Shown piece by piece: positions 51,169-60,006 of a stretch of 64,000 bases of DNA. Position 1 is the stretch's first letter, and every line of letters begins with the position of its first letter. The stretch is from RYN-111 sp963760125 (lineage in GTDB: Bacteria; Actinomycetota; Actinomycetes; Mycobacteriales; SCTD01): contig CAVXBV010000007.1 of NCBI GenBank assembly GCA_963760125.1, forward strand, positions 62,001 to 126,000. Reading direction: 5' to 3'. The notes under the pieces were generated by a model. The model saw nothing but the letters and a program-made list of their open reading frames with translations. It did not search any database and was not told where the DNA came from. Both the position numbers and the translations under genes were made by a program.

Positions 51169-54100
51169 GTGGTCCACGAGCGCATCGCGGTCCTGGTCGA
51201 GCTGACCGACCCGGAGGAGGGGGCGGCGGCCGTCGTCCTGAGTGCAGCCATGCAGCTGCTCACCCCCGACGATCCGGTCGACGTCGTGCTGTTCGTCCCG
51301 GGCACCGACGAGCCCGGCGACGCGCTCGGCGAGCTCGTCACCCACCTGTGCCTGACCGGCGCGGCAGGGGGGACCCTCCCCGAGACGCTCCTGCTGGGCG
51401 CGGCTGAGGCCCTCGCGCGCCCCGCTGCCCTCCACGTCGTCTGCGGCACCACGGCCGCGGACGCCGCGCGGGCGGTGGCCCTGCTCACCGGTCTGGCCCA
51501 GTCCCTCGTACCGCCCCCTTCGGACCCTGTTCTCCAGGGTCGGGTGGCCGGTCTCGAGGCCGCTTTGCTCCGCGCGCGCGTCGACCAGCGCGCGGCCCGG
51601 CGCGACGTCGCCGCGGCTCTCGCGATCGCGCGTGGCGAGCGGCGACCCTGCGTCGCGCTGGTGTTCCAGCACCGCAGCTACTGGAACGCCGTCGCCACCG
51701 TCGCGGCGGCTCTCGATGGCGACGAGCGGGTGGACCTGATGGTCGTGGCGCTCGACAGCGACGCCGACGGGAAGCGCGCGAACACTGGGGCTTTCCTGCG
51801 CCACCAGGGGTACGACCCGGTCAGCGGCGACCACCTGCTGGCGCACCTCGCCGACGTCGACGTGGTGCTCTTCGACAACCCCTATGACGAGATGCGTCCG
51901 CCGGGTCTCACCGCGAGCGCCCTGGCGGACAAGGGCGTCCGCCTCGCCTCCGTGCCGTACGGCGGGGGAGCGATCGCCGGCGAGCTCATGGACACCCTGC
52001 TGTGGAACCTCCCGCTGCAGCAGCTCGCCTGGCGCTCGTACGTCCCGACCGAGGCACACCGCGACATGTACCAGGTCCACTGCCGCACGGGTTCGGAGCA
52101 GGTGCGCGTCGTCGGCTCGGCGAAGCTCGACCGGCTGGTCGAGCCGGGGGCGCTGCCTGCCGTCGTCAGCTGGCGGGGCCACGCGGACGGCCGACCCGTC
52201 GTGCTGTGGAACCCGCACTTCCGGCTGGGACCCGGCGGGTGGTCGACGTTCGACACGTACTTCGAACCCGTCCTGCGCTGGTTCATCGCGCACCCCGACG
52301 TCGTGCTGCTCCTGCGCCCGCACTTCCGGCTGTTTCGCGACCTCGCGGCGGCGGCTGGACCCGAGGCAAAGGTCGAGGCGGTGGTGCGCCGGCTCGTCGA
52401 CCAGCACGAGAACCTGCTGCTCGACGAGGACCCGGACTACGTCCCTGCCCTCCTCGCCGCTGATGTGATGATGAGCGACCTGTCCTCGCTCGCCGGCGAG
52501 TACCTCGTCACCGGACGACCGCTGCTCTACCTGCACCGCGCTGACGGCCCGGGTCCCAATGCGGTCGGCGGCTTCTTCTCCCTGATGGAGCGGGCAGAGG
52601 CGTGGCCCGCGGTGCGTGCCTGGCTCGACCGCGTCCGCTGCGGCACCGCACAGAGCCCCGAGCAAGGCGCGGTCGCCGAGGCGATCGGTCCGCACGACGG
52701 CGGCGCCGGACGGCGCATCGCCGACGATCTGGTCCAGTCGCTGACGCACCTTCTCAGGCCGGAGCAGTCTCGGCCGCAGGCACAGGTGGTGACCGTTCAG
52801 GCGGCGTCGGTCGGTGCCGACGGCGTGACCGTCGACGTCGAGGGACCGGTGGGCCTCGCCCTGCGCTGGCAGGACGGGCCGCGGGCGACGGAGTCCGTCC
52901 CTGTGGTCGAGGGCCGCGCGCTGCTCCCGACGCGCGCGTCGTTGCTCGGCGGTCCCGTCGCCCCGCTTCCTTCGGGGACCTACCGCTTGAGCGCGTCGCT
53001 CCCCCAAGGGAGGGCCGTGGTCCGGGTGGCACCTGACGCCTGGGCCGAGGACGGGGCGAGCTGGTGCGACAGCGGGAGCGCGACGACGTTGCGCGTCCTC
53101 GCAGGCGACGTCATCGACCTCCTGGTGGAGCCGCCGCTCGTGCGGGACACCGACGGCGCCAGAGTGGTCGAGCAGGCGACGTACCCGTCCGCACGGACCC
53201 AGCCGCTGGTGAACGCCGTCCTGCTCTCGTCGTACCAAGGAACGGCCGCGGCGTGCAGCCCGCGCGCGATCGATACGGCCCTCCAGGCTGCCGGTCACGA
53301 CGCGACCCGCTACTGGCTCGTCGCGGACCTGTCGGTCGAGGTCCCCGGCGGCAGCGTCCCGGTCGTGCGGGGGAGCAAGGAGCACTACGAGATCGCGGCG
53401 ACGGCGCGATGGATCGTGGACAACGAGGCCATGCCCGTATGGCTGCGCAAGCGACCTGGGCAGACGCTGCTCCAGACCTGGCACGGGACGCCGTTGAAGG
53501 CGCTGCGCTGGGACCTGCACGCGGTCTCGCCGCGAGACCCGCAGTTCATGGAGGAGGCCGATCGGGACGCCGGCGCCTGGGACGTTGTCCTGTCGCCGAA
53601 CCCGCACTCCAGCGAGGTACTGCGACGGGCCTTCCGGGTGACGGGGGAGGTTTTGGAGGTCGGCTACCCGCGCAACGACGTCCTCGCCGACCCGGTGCGA
53701 CGGGCGGCCGCCGGACAGCGCGCGCGGACCCGGTTGGGCATCGCCCCGGACGCGCCGGTGGTCCTGCACGCTCCGACCTGGCGCGATGGAGCCGTGCGTC
53801 GCTCCTCACGCGGCGGCAGTTGGAGCTACGGCGCGACGTGGGGGGCGCAGCCGATGCTCGACCCGGTGGGTCTGCACGAGGCGCTGGGGGAGGGGGGAGT
53901 GCTGCTCTACCGAGGCCACCGGTTCGTCGCAGGCACCGCCCCCGAGCTGCAGCTGCCCGGCGTCCTCGACGTCACGGCCTACCCCGACATGGCCGACCTG
54001 CTGGCCGCCGCCGACCTGCTGGTCACCGACTACTCCAGCTCGCTGTTCGACTTTGCTCTCACCGGTCGGCCCATGCTCTTGTTCGCCTACGACCTCGAGG

Positions 54101-54315
54101 ACTACCGGGATCGTCAGCGCGGGCTGTACCTCGACATGGAGACCGACCTCCCTGGCCCGGTCGTGCGCACGCCGGACGAGGTCTCGTCCCTTGTGGCGCA
54201 ACACCACCTGCTCCCGGTCGCCGGTTCCCCGACCTACGACGCCTTCGTCTCGCGCTTCGCCCCCTGGGACGACGGCCGGGCGGCCGAACGCGTCGTCCAG
54301 GCCGTCTTCGGCTGA
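51169..54315 (+). CDS. Two-domain CDP-glycerol glycerophosphotransferase-like (TagB/TagF) protein
   Basis: A 1048-residue protein. A ~150-residue N-terminal region is of unknown fold. Two Glyphos_transf-type GT-B modules follow: about 160-510 (VALVFQHRSYWNA, MMSDLSSLAGEYLVTGRPLL) and 690-1048 (QTWHGTPLKAL near 769, VGYPRNDVL, TDYSSSLFDFALTGRPMLLF from 953, YLDMETDLPGP). The second has the full TagF signature; the first is divergent. Such enzymes transfer glycerol-phosphate or ribitol-phosphate from CDP-polyols. No membrane export genes are nearby. Context between fliS and fliD and the FliA-like promoter suggest a flagellar acceptor. Confidence 0.85.
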   Translation: MVHERIAVLVELTDPEEGAAAVVLSAAMQLLTPDDPVDVVLFVPGTDEPGDALGELVTHLCLTGAAGGTLPETLLLGAAEALARPAALHVVCGTTAADAARAVALLTGLAQSLVPPPSDPVLQGRVAGLEAALLRARVDQRAARRDVAAALAIARGERRPCVALVFQHRSYWNAVATVAAALDGDERVDLMVVALDSDADGKRANTGAFLRHQGYDPVSGDHLLAHLADVDVVLFDNPYDEMRPPGLTASALADKGVRLASVPYGGGAIAGELMDTLLWNLPLQQLAWRSYVPTEAHRDMYQVHCRTGSEQVRVVGSAKLDRLVEPGALPAVVSWRGHADGRPVVLWNPHFRLGPGGWSTFDTYFEPVLRWFIAHPDVVLLLRPHFRLFRDLAAAAGPEAKVEAVVRRLVDQHENLLLDEDPDYVPALLAADVMMSDLSSLAGEYLVTGRPLLYLHRADGPGPNAVGGFFSLMERAEAWPAVRAWLDRVRCGTAQSPEQGAVAEAIGPHDGGAGRRIADDLVQSLTHLLRPEQSRPQAQVVTVQAASVGADGVTVDVEGPVGLALRWQDGPRATESVPVVEGRALLPTRASLLGGPVAPLPSGTYRLSASLPQGRAVVRVAPDAWAEDGASWCDSGSATTLRVLAGDVIDLLVEPPLVRDTDGARVVEQATYPSARTQPLVNAVLLSSYQGTAAACSPRAIDTALQAAGHDATRYWLVADLSVEVPGGSVPVVRGSKEHYEIAATARWIVDNEAMPVWLRKRPGQTLLQTWHGTPLKALRWDLHAVSPRDPQFMEEADRDAGAWDVVLSPNPHSSEVLRRAFRVTGEVLEVGYPRNDVLADPVRRAAAGQRARTRLGIAPDAPVVLHAPTWRDGAVRRSSRGGSWSYGATWGAQPMLDPVGLHEALGEGGVLLYRGHRFVAGTAPELQLPGVLDVTAYPDMADLLAAADLLVTDYSSSLFDFALTGRPMLLFAYDLEDYRDRQRGLYLDMETDLPGPVVRTPDEVSSLVAQHHLLPVAGSPTYDAFVSRFAPWDDGRAAERVVQAVFG

Positions 54316-54401
54316 GAGCCGGTGTCACGCTGGCGCTGACGAAGGCCCTCAGCTGCGACCTGCTCAGTATCGGAGAACCTCTCCACAGCAGGCGAAAACG
54401 C

Positions 54402-54430
54402 TTGACATCAGTATCGAACACAGATACGGT
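54402..54430 (+). promoter_or_regulatory. Sigma-70-type promoter of the small gene/HNH pair
   Basis: TTGACA (54402-54407), a 17-base spacer and TACGGT (54425-54430) form a near-consensus housekeeping promoter, rare in this GC-rich window. GTATC and GATAC (54411-54415, 54423-54427) form an inverted repeat around it. ATCGAACACA also matches one half of an actinobacterial SOS box. Confidence 0.7.
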
Positions 54431-54452
54431 CTTGGGTAAGGAGGTGGCCCTG

Positions 54453-54602
54453 ATGAACGCGTACGACGCCCTGCTGGCGCCCTCCGACGCGCCGCAGTGG
54501 CTCGACGGGCTGGAGTGCCAGGCCCCGTCGGTCATCCCCACCTGGCTCCTGGAGCTCGAGCAGCAGCGACACTTCGGGTGCGCCGTGCTGCGACCCGGCT
54601 GA
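54453..54602 (+). CDS. Small 49-residue protein preceding the HNH gene
   Basis: ATG 54453 is placed eight bases after a strong AAGGAGGTG ribosome-binding site and 23 bases after the promoter. The peptide (MNAYDALLAPSDAPQWLDGL..., ending HFGCAVLRPG) is slightly acidic, with W/L-rich amphipathic stretches. The HNH gene starts one base after its stop, so translation is probably coupled. I recognise no family; the signals make it a likely real gene. Confidence 0.65.
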   Translation: MNAYDALLAPSDAPQWLDGLECQAPSVIPTWLLELEQQRHFGCAVLRPG

Positions 54603-54603
54603 C

Positions 54604-56251
54604 GTGACCGAACCAGCTGAACCGGCCCCGGCTGACGCGGCGGCGACCGGCCCAGCGGCTGAGGTGTCCGTGCCGTGGGCGGCTCCTGGCGTGACGGGGC
54701 TGGGTCCGGTCGAGGCCGGGCCGCTGCCCCCTCCGAGCCCGGTGGTCGCGGACCTGCTGCGCGCGGTCCAGCGGGTCGTCGCCGTGCGGCCGGCGCAGGT
54801 CGACGCGGCCCAGGCCCTGTCCGATGCGCAAGCGCTGCTGCAGGCCGAGCAGCAGCTGCGGGTGCACGACCTGACCCGCCTGGCCGACGTGCACGCCCGC
54901 GGCCTGACCGAGCTCGTCGGCGCACGGAGCGTGAAGGCATGGGTGCGGGAGCACCGCCCCGACGGCGACCCAGGGGATGCGCTGCTCGCCCACCGGCTGC
55001 GCACCTTCCCGGTCCTGAACGCCGCCGTGCAGGACGGGCGCGTCAGCCTGACCGCGGCCCGCAAGACCGCGGGGGCGCTGCGGCAGTGCGGTCCGCACCT
55101 GGACCGGGCCGACGGGCTCATCGACGGCCTGCCAGGCGACCTGGTGCTGAACGCCGTCGTGGGGAACGTCGCCGCGCTGGTCTGCCGCGAGCTGCAGGGC
55201 CTGCACGACACCGACCCGCGCCTGCAGCTCATCATCGACCGAGCACAGTCGCTCCTGGCGCTGGAGGGCTCGCAGGCCGACCGGCTCGAACAGGCGCTGC
55301 TGTGGCTCGCCGAGACCATCGCGCCCCGAGCCCTCACGGGGGCGTTGGACGAGATCGTCGTCGCGGTCCTGCCGAGCCTGCTGGAAGACCGCGCCGCGAA
55401 GGGCCACGAACGCCGCGGACTCTCCCTCTCCGAGCTGCCTGACGGGCAGGGCTGGCACCTGTGCGGCGACCTGGACCTCGAGTGCGGCGAGCGCCTCTGG
55501 ACCATCCTGCGCGCCGCCGCCGCCCACGACACCCGCAACCCCGACGACACCGCAGCGTGGGCCGACGCCCGCGAGCACGGGGCGACCGCGCCCGATGACG
55601 TGTGGGGGCCCCTGGGGGCTCGGCTCGACACCGACGGCGTCCTGCCCCACGGACTCCCGCGCGGCCGCAGGAAGCGCCTGCACGACGCGTTCTCGAACGC
55701 CCTCGAGCGCTACCTCGCCGCCGGCCTCGGCGGGCTGGTCAGCAAGACCCCCGTCCAGATCCACGTCACCCTCCCCGAAGCCAGCCTCACCGGAACGCAG
55801 CCCCCACACCGCAGACCCGGTGCCCCACCACCCCGCGGTGACAGCGGACAGCTCCTGCCCCGCAGCCTGGTCCGGCAGCTGGTGGTGCGACAGCACCGTC
55901 ACCACCACCGTCCTGAGCCTCGGCGGCAAAGCCCTCCGCACCGTCCACTCCCAACGCACCCTCACCGCCGACGAACGCCGCGCCCTCGACCTCGAAGGCG
56001 GCAGCCGGTGCGCCGGCGACGGCTGCTGCCCCGGCACCCCCAACCCCCTGACCGTCCTCCGCCCCCACCACATCCTGGGCTACGCCGAAGACCAGATCAC
56101 CAGCCTCGAGCAGACCCTCAACGTCTGCGACACCCTCCACCACGACCTCCACACCGGCAAACGCACCGTGAAGCTCCGCGACGGCAGGTGGCTCAACGAG
56201 AACGGCCTCGTCACCCACCCCACCTGGCACGACCAGAACCCACCGTTCTGA
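54604..56251 (+). pseudogene. DUF222/HNH endonuclease, frameshifted
   Basis: Codes for a DUF222 region of ~420 residues (LADVHARGLTELVGARSVKA, RTFPVLNAAVQDGRVSLTAA, LLPRSLVRQ) followed by an HNH domain (RCAGDGCCPGTPN, HHILGYAEDQ, CDTLHHDLHTG). The HNH part is in the next frame. Removing the C at 55879 joins VRQ to WWCDSTVTTTVLSLGG, the conserved family sequence. As written, the product continues as arginine/proline-rich nonsense to 56256. These genes are multicopy in actinomycetes and of uncertain role (mobile-element-like or DNA-damage linked). Confidence 0.85.
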
Positions 56252-56312
56252 TCTGAGGCGTGCGAAGCGGCACGATCGTCCCCCGTGATCTCGCCGCTGA
56301 CCCCGTTCTGAG

Positions 56313-58160
56313 CTACAGACCTGAAAGCGCTGCGGATAGCTGGGCCTGCCGCTGTGACAGGGTGCCGAGCGCGGTGTCCATCGCCGCGTACTGCGCTTTG
56401 AGGCGTTTCTGCATGGCGACCATGCGCACCTCGAAGCTGTCGATCTGCTTCTGCAGACGTGTGGCCTCCTCGCCTGCGGACTTCGCGGCGTTGGTGACGC
56501 GGCCTTCGGTCTGGGTGTTGTTCTTGGACAGGGTGCCGACCGACTTGGCGAAGCGCGCCATCACGGCTGCCACCCCATCGGGGTCGGCGGCCAGCTGAGC
56601 GGCGAGCTTGTCGGCATCGAGGGCGAACCGCCCGTCGCGCGTCGTGGTGAGGCCAAGGGTGCTGAGAGCAGTGGTTGTTCCGCTGCCCGCGATCCCTGAG
56701 GCCGTGGTGAACAGGGTGGAGGCGATGCCCCGTGCGGTGGCGTCGCCGGCCAGGGCCCCGTTGGCGGTGGAGGAGGCACCTGCGGCGTACTTGGTCTGCG
56801 TCTCGATCTCGTTGAGCGTGTTGTTGAGGGCGTCAACGAAGGCCTTGGCCTTGGAGGTCAAGCCGGCGGTGTCCCGTGTCGTCCCGACGGTGATGATCTC
56901 GTCGGAGGCCTTCACCAGTCCCAGGGTCACGCCAGGGATGACGTCGTTGATGCTGTTCGTGCTGCGGGTGATGACGTTGCCCGCCACCTCGATCTGAGCG
57001 TCCTTGGCCAGTGCGCTCGTGGTCAGGCCGGCGAGGACGGCAGGAACGTCACCACTCAGGCTCATGGCGCCCGCTGTTCCGGTGCCCGTGGCCGACAGCA
57101 CCAGGCGCAGGCTGTTGGCAGTTCCGTCACCGAGATCGACCAGCGCCGAGGTGGTCGGGCTCCCGGTGCCGCGCAGCAGGTCGCTGAGCTGCTGCATCGT
57201 CGTCGTCGCGGTGGTCTCCACCACGTTGGTCGCGATCTTGCCCTGACGCAGCAGGGCAGTCGGCGACAGGGTGAACCCCGGGTCCGAGGCAGTCTTGCCG
57301 TGCACGTGGAGATCGGCGGTCCCGTTGAGGGTGACCGCCTGGGCGATGCCGCCGTCCACGCTGATCTCGGCGTCGGCGCCGAGGGCCGGGTCGCTGCCCA
57401 GGTGCAGACCGGCGAGCGCCGTACCGCTCGCCGTGAGAGAGGCAGCGGGACCGCTGGGCGCGCCGCTGATCACGAGCTTGCCGCCGGAAAGGGTGGCGCG
57501 ACCAGCCGCGCCGAGGGCGCTGTTGACGGCGTCGACGATCCCGACGGCGCTGTAGGCCTTGTCCGCCGTGAAGGTGACCGTGACCGAGCTGCTGTCCGCA
57601 GCAGTCAGCGTCACGGTGTTCTCACCGTCGGCGAAGGTGGTCGTCGTGGCCAGGGCTGCGTCGGCGCGCAGTCGGGGGGGTGCAGGTACGGCGGTCACAT
57701 TGAGGCTGTGCACGCCCTTGGCGACGTCGCTGTCGGCGGTGACACCGGCAAAGCCGGTGCCGCTCGATCCGAGGCCGCTGGCGATGGTGAAGCGGGACGC
57801 ACCGACCAGGGAGGTCGCAGTGGACAGCGGGCCGCTGGTGCGCTGCTGGCTCGTGGCCAGCTGCAGCACCTTCACGGTCGTGGTGCTGATCGGGGCACCG
57901 TTGAGGGCGGTGGCCGACAGGTACGTCGCGTCGGACGTGCTGGCGAGGGAGCCGGAGGCTTCCGTCGCCGTGTCGATGCCGTACGTCGTGGCCTGCAGCG
58001 CGCTGAGCTTGTTGCGGATGGCCTGCCACGCGGTCTGGGAGGCGAGAGCAGCGGTCTTCTGGGTGCTCCACCGCTGTTCGGGCAGGCGCTCCACCCGCAT
58101 GAGCTGGTCAACCATCGCGGCCGTGTCGAACCCGGCACCGAGTCCGCCGATCGAGACCAT
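56313..58160 (-). CDS. fliD: Flagellar filament cap protein FliD
   Basis: A 615-residue protein. The FliD N-terminal domain is SIGGLGAGFDTAAMVDQLMR and its C-terminal domain includes ATRGIASTLFTTASGIAG, DGRFALDADKLAAQLAADPD and the closing coiled coil QKQIDSFEVRMVAMQKRLKA. The middle is T/A/S-rich beta repeats (VTFTADKAYSAVGIVDAVNS). It caps the filament and directs flagellin insertion. ATG 58160 follows GGAGG. It is downstream of flagellin 1, past a strong hairpin that may pass some read-through. Confidence 0.95.
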   Translation of the reverse strand: MVSIGGLGAGFDTAAMVDQLMRVERLPEQRWSTQKTAALASQTAWQAIRNKLSALQATTYGIDTATEASGSLASTSDATYLSATALNGAPISTTTVKVLQLATSQQRTSGPLSTATSLVGASRFTIASGLGSSGTGFAGVTADSDVAKGVHSLNVTAVPAPPRLRADAALATTTTFADGENTVTLTAADSSSVTVTFTADKAYSAVGIVDAVNSALGAAGRATLSGGKLVISGAPSGPAASLTASGTALAGLHLGSDPALGADAEISVDGGIAQAVTLNGTADLHVHGKTASDPGFTLSPTALLRQGKIATNVVETTATTTMQQLSDLLRGTGSPTTSALVDLGDGTANSLRLVLSATGTGTAGAMSLSGDVPAVLAGLTTSALAKDAQIEVAGNVITRSTNSINDVIPGVTLGLVKASDEIITVGTTRDTAGLTSKAKAFVDALNNTLNEIETQTKYAAGASSTANGALAGDATARGIASTLFTTASGIAGSGTTTALSTLGLTTTRDGRFALDADKLAAQLAADPDGVAAVMARFAKSVGTLSKNNTQTEGRVTNAAKSAGEEATRLQKQIDSFEVRMVAMQKRLKAQYAAMDTALGTLSQRQAQLSAALSGL

Positions 58161-58183
58161 CTGGTCCTCCGTTGCCTAGGGGT

Positions 58184-58222
58184 GGTGGCGGCCGGCTCCC
58201 GGGGGAGGAGCCGGCCGCCACC
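58184..58222 (-). terminator. Strong hairpin after flagellin gene 1
   Basis: A perfect 16-bp stem: GGTGGCGGCCGGCTCC (58184-58199) with GGAGCCGGCCGCCACC (58207-58222), seven-base loop. It stands ten bases past the flagellin stop. No T-run is present, as is common in actinomycete terminators. It would reduce fliD expression relative to flagellin. Confidence 0.8.
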
Positions 58223-58231
58223 GGGGTCCTG

Positions 58232-59035
58232 CTAGCCGCGCAGCAGGGACAGGACGCCCTGCGAGGACTGGTTCGCCTGCGCGAGCATCGCCGTACCGGC
58301 CTGGCTGAGGATCTGGTTGCGGCTGAAGCCGGTCATCTCCTTGGCCATGTCGGTGTCGCGGATGCGCGACTCCGAGGCAGACAGGTTCTCCACCGCGACA
58401 CCGAGGTTGGCCACGGTGTGCTCCATGCGGTTCTGGAAGGCGCCGAGGGTTCCTCGGGCGGTGGAGACGGACGTGATGGCGGCGTCGACCTTGTCGATGT
58501 CCACGCTGCCGAGGCTGCTGGCGACGGAGGCGAGGTTGGCACCCCCGGTCGTCAGGGCGAGCGCGACCAGGTCAGTGGAGTCAGCACCCACCTGGAAGTT
58601 CTTGTTGTAGTTCCCGTCCAGCAGCTGGTTGCCGTTGAACTTCGTGCTGGTCCCGATCCGGGTGATCTCGGAGGCGAGAGCCGTGTACTCCTGGTCGATC
58701 GCCGAGTTGGCGGTGGTGCTGTTGCTCCCGACGTTGGCCTTCTGCACCGCGAGGTCGCGCATGCGCTGCAGGATCGACGTGACCTCGTTGAGCGCTCCTT
58801 CCGCGGTCTGGGCGACGGAGATGCCGTCCTGGGCGTTGCGGCTGGCGACCGTCAGGCCGCCGATCTGGCTGCGCAGCGACTCGCTGTTGACGAGGCCGGC
58901 CGCGTCGTCGGCCGCCCGGTTGATCCGGAAGCCCGACGACAGCTTCTCGAGCGACTTGCCGAGGTTCCCCTCGGTGACCGAGAGGTTCCGGTAGCTGTTC
59001 ATCGCCGCGATGTTGGTGTTGACGCGCAGAGTCAT
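58232..59035 (-). CDS. fliC: Flagellin 1
   Basis: A 267-residue minimal flagellin with only D0/D1 domains: RVNTNIAAMNSYRNLSVTEG, EKLSSGFRINRAADDAAGLV at the N-terminus and NRMEHTVANLGVAVENLSAS, FSRNQILSQAGTAMLAQANQ, SSQGVLSLLRG at the C-terminus. The central ~60 residues are the only variable part and lack D2/D3. ATG 59035 is preceded by a 52-base leader with four GGA motifs (for instance CACGGATGC), possible CsrA contacts. It is nearly identical to flagellin 2. Confidence 0.97.
   Translation of the reverse strand: MTLRVNTNIAAMNSYRNLSVTEGNLGKSLEKLSSGFRINRAADDAAGLVNSESLRSQIGGLTVASRNAQDGISVAQTAEGALNEVTSILQRMRDLAVQKANVGSNSTTANSAIDQEYTALASEITRIGTSTKFNGNQLLDGNYNKNFQVGADSTDLVALALTTGGANLASVASSLGSVDIDKVDAAITSVSTARGTLGAFQNRMEHTVANLGVAVENLSASESRIRDTDMAKEMTGFSRNQILSQAGTAMLAQANQSSQGVLSLLRG
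58238..58408. repeat. 171-bp identical block, copy 1 (flagellin 1 3' end)
   Basis: Identical base for base to 59201-59371. It covers the last ~57 codons of each flagellin. The neighbouring sequence stays similar but not identical. Confidence 0.9.
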
Positions 59036-59094
59036 GTGAGTGGTCCCGTCCGTGAGTGGTGTCGTGCTGTCCGGCATCCGTGCTGGACACGGAC

Positions 59095-59121
59095 CCATCG
59101 GCTCACGCGTCGAGCGGTTGA
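59095..59121 (-). promoter_or_regulatory. FliA-like promoter of flagellin 1
   Basis: Minus strand TCAA, 15 bases, GCCGATGG. Closest of the four copies to the sigma-28 consensus. The start would lie near 59088, 52 bases before the ATG. Confidence 0.65.
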
Positions 59122-59146
59122 GGCCCCCGAACGGGTGACAGCCGAC

Positions 59147-59177
59147 GGGCCGGCCCCCGGGTCAGGGGGACCGGCCC
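59147..59177 (-). terminator. Hairpin after flagellin gene 2
   Basis: GGGCCGGCCCCC (59147-59158) pairs with GGGGG-A-CCGGCCC (59165-59177), one bulge, six-base loop. It separates flagellin 2 from the promoter of flagellin 1. Confidence 0.75.
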
Positions 59178-59197
59178 GTCGGGCCGTGCAGCGGCTG

Positions 59198-59998
59198 CTA
59201 GCGCAGCAGGGACAGGACGCCCTGCGAGGACTGGTTCGCCTGCGCGAGCATCGCCGTACCGGCCTGGCTGAGGATCTGGTTGCGGCTGAAGCCGGTCATC
59301 TCCTTGGCCATGTCGGTGTCGCGGATGCGCGACTCCGAGGCAGACAGGTTCTCCACCGCGACACCGAGGTTCGCCACGGTGTGCTCCATGCGGTTCTGGA
59401 ACGCACCGAGGGTGCCGCGGGCCGTGGAGACGCTCTTGATGGCCGCGTCGACCTTGTCGATGTCGACGCTGCCGAGGCTGCTGGCCACGGAGGCCAGGTT
59501 GGCACCGGCGGCGCTCAGGCCGAGGGTCACGGAGTCGCTCGACTCCGAACCGACCTGGAACGTGCCGGAGTAGCTGCCGTCGAGCAGGCTGTTGCCGTTG
59601 AACTTCGTGCTGGTCCCGATCCGGCTGATCTCGGAGGCGAGCGCCGTGTACTCCTGGTCGATCGCGGAGTTCGCCGTGGTGCTGTTGCTGCCTGCGTTCG
59701 CCTTCTGGACCGCGAGGTCGCGCATGCGCTGCAGGATCGACGTGACCTCGTTCAGGGCGCCTTCTGCCGTCTGGGCAACGGAGATGCCGTCCTGGGCGTT
59801 GCGGGTGGCGACCGTGAGGCCCCCGATCTGGCTGCGCAGCGACTCGCTGTTGACGAGGCCGGCCGCGTCGTCGGCGGCGCGGTTGATGCGGAAGCCGGAG
59901 GAGAGCTTCTCGAGCGACTTGCCGAGGTTGCTCTCCGTGGTGGTGAGGTTGCGGTAGCTGTTCATGGCAGCCACGTTGGTGTTGACGCGCAGAGACAT
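59198..59998 (-). CDS. fliC: Flagellin 2
   Basis: A 266-residue D0/D1-only flagellin (RVNTNVAAMNSYRNLTTTES; central SYSGTFQVGSESSDSVTLGL; end QSSQGVLSLLR). It differs from flagellin 1 mainly between residues ~140 and 175. ATG 59998 is preceded by AGGAAGG, which is the loop of a GGA hairpin. The export signal for FliS and the C-terminal helix are intact. Confidence 0.97.
   Translation of the reverse strand: MSLRVNTNVAAMNSYRNLTTTESNLGKSLEKLSSGFRINRAADDAAGLVNSESLRSQIGGLTVATRNAQDGISVAQTAEGALNEVTSILQRMRDLAVQKANAGSNSTTANSAIDQEYTALASEISRIGTSTKFNGNSLLDGSYSGTFQVGSESSDSVTLGLSAAGANLASVASSLGSVDIDKVDAAIKSVSTARGTLGAFQNRMEHTVANLGVAVENLSASESRIRDTDMAKEMTGFSRNQILSQAGTAMLAQANQSSQGVLSLLR
59201..59371. repeat. 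171-bp identical block, copy 2 (flagellin 2 3' end)
   Basis: Second copy of the block at 58238-58408, direct orientation, 963 bases apart. Recombination between them would fuse the flagellin genes into one. Confidence 0.9.
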
Positions 59999-60006
59999 GG
60001 TGAAGG

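Noticed and set aside
51007..53769. 920-residue antisense frame opposite the glycerophosphotransferase
   Set aside because: No start signals or domains; biased R/V/Q/H composition typical of an antisense shadow.
54604..56256. HNH gene as an intact 550-residue protein with an RP-rich C-terminus
   Set aside because: The C-terminal half in that frame is low-complexity, while the adjacent frame encodes the conserved HNH domain; a frameshift at 55879 explains both.
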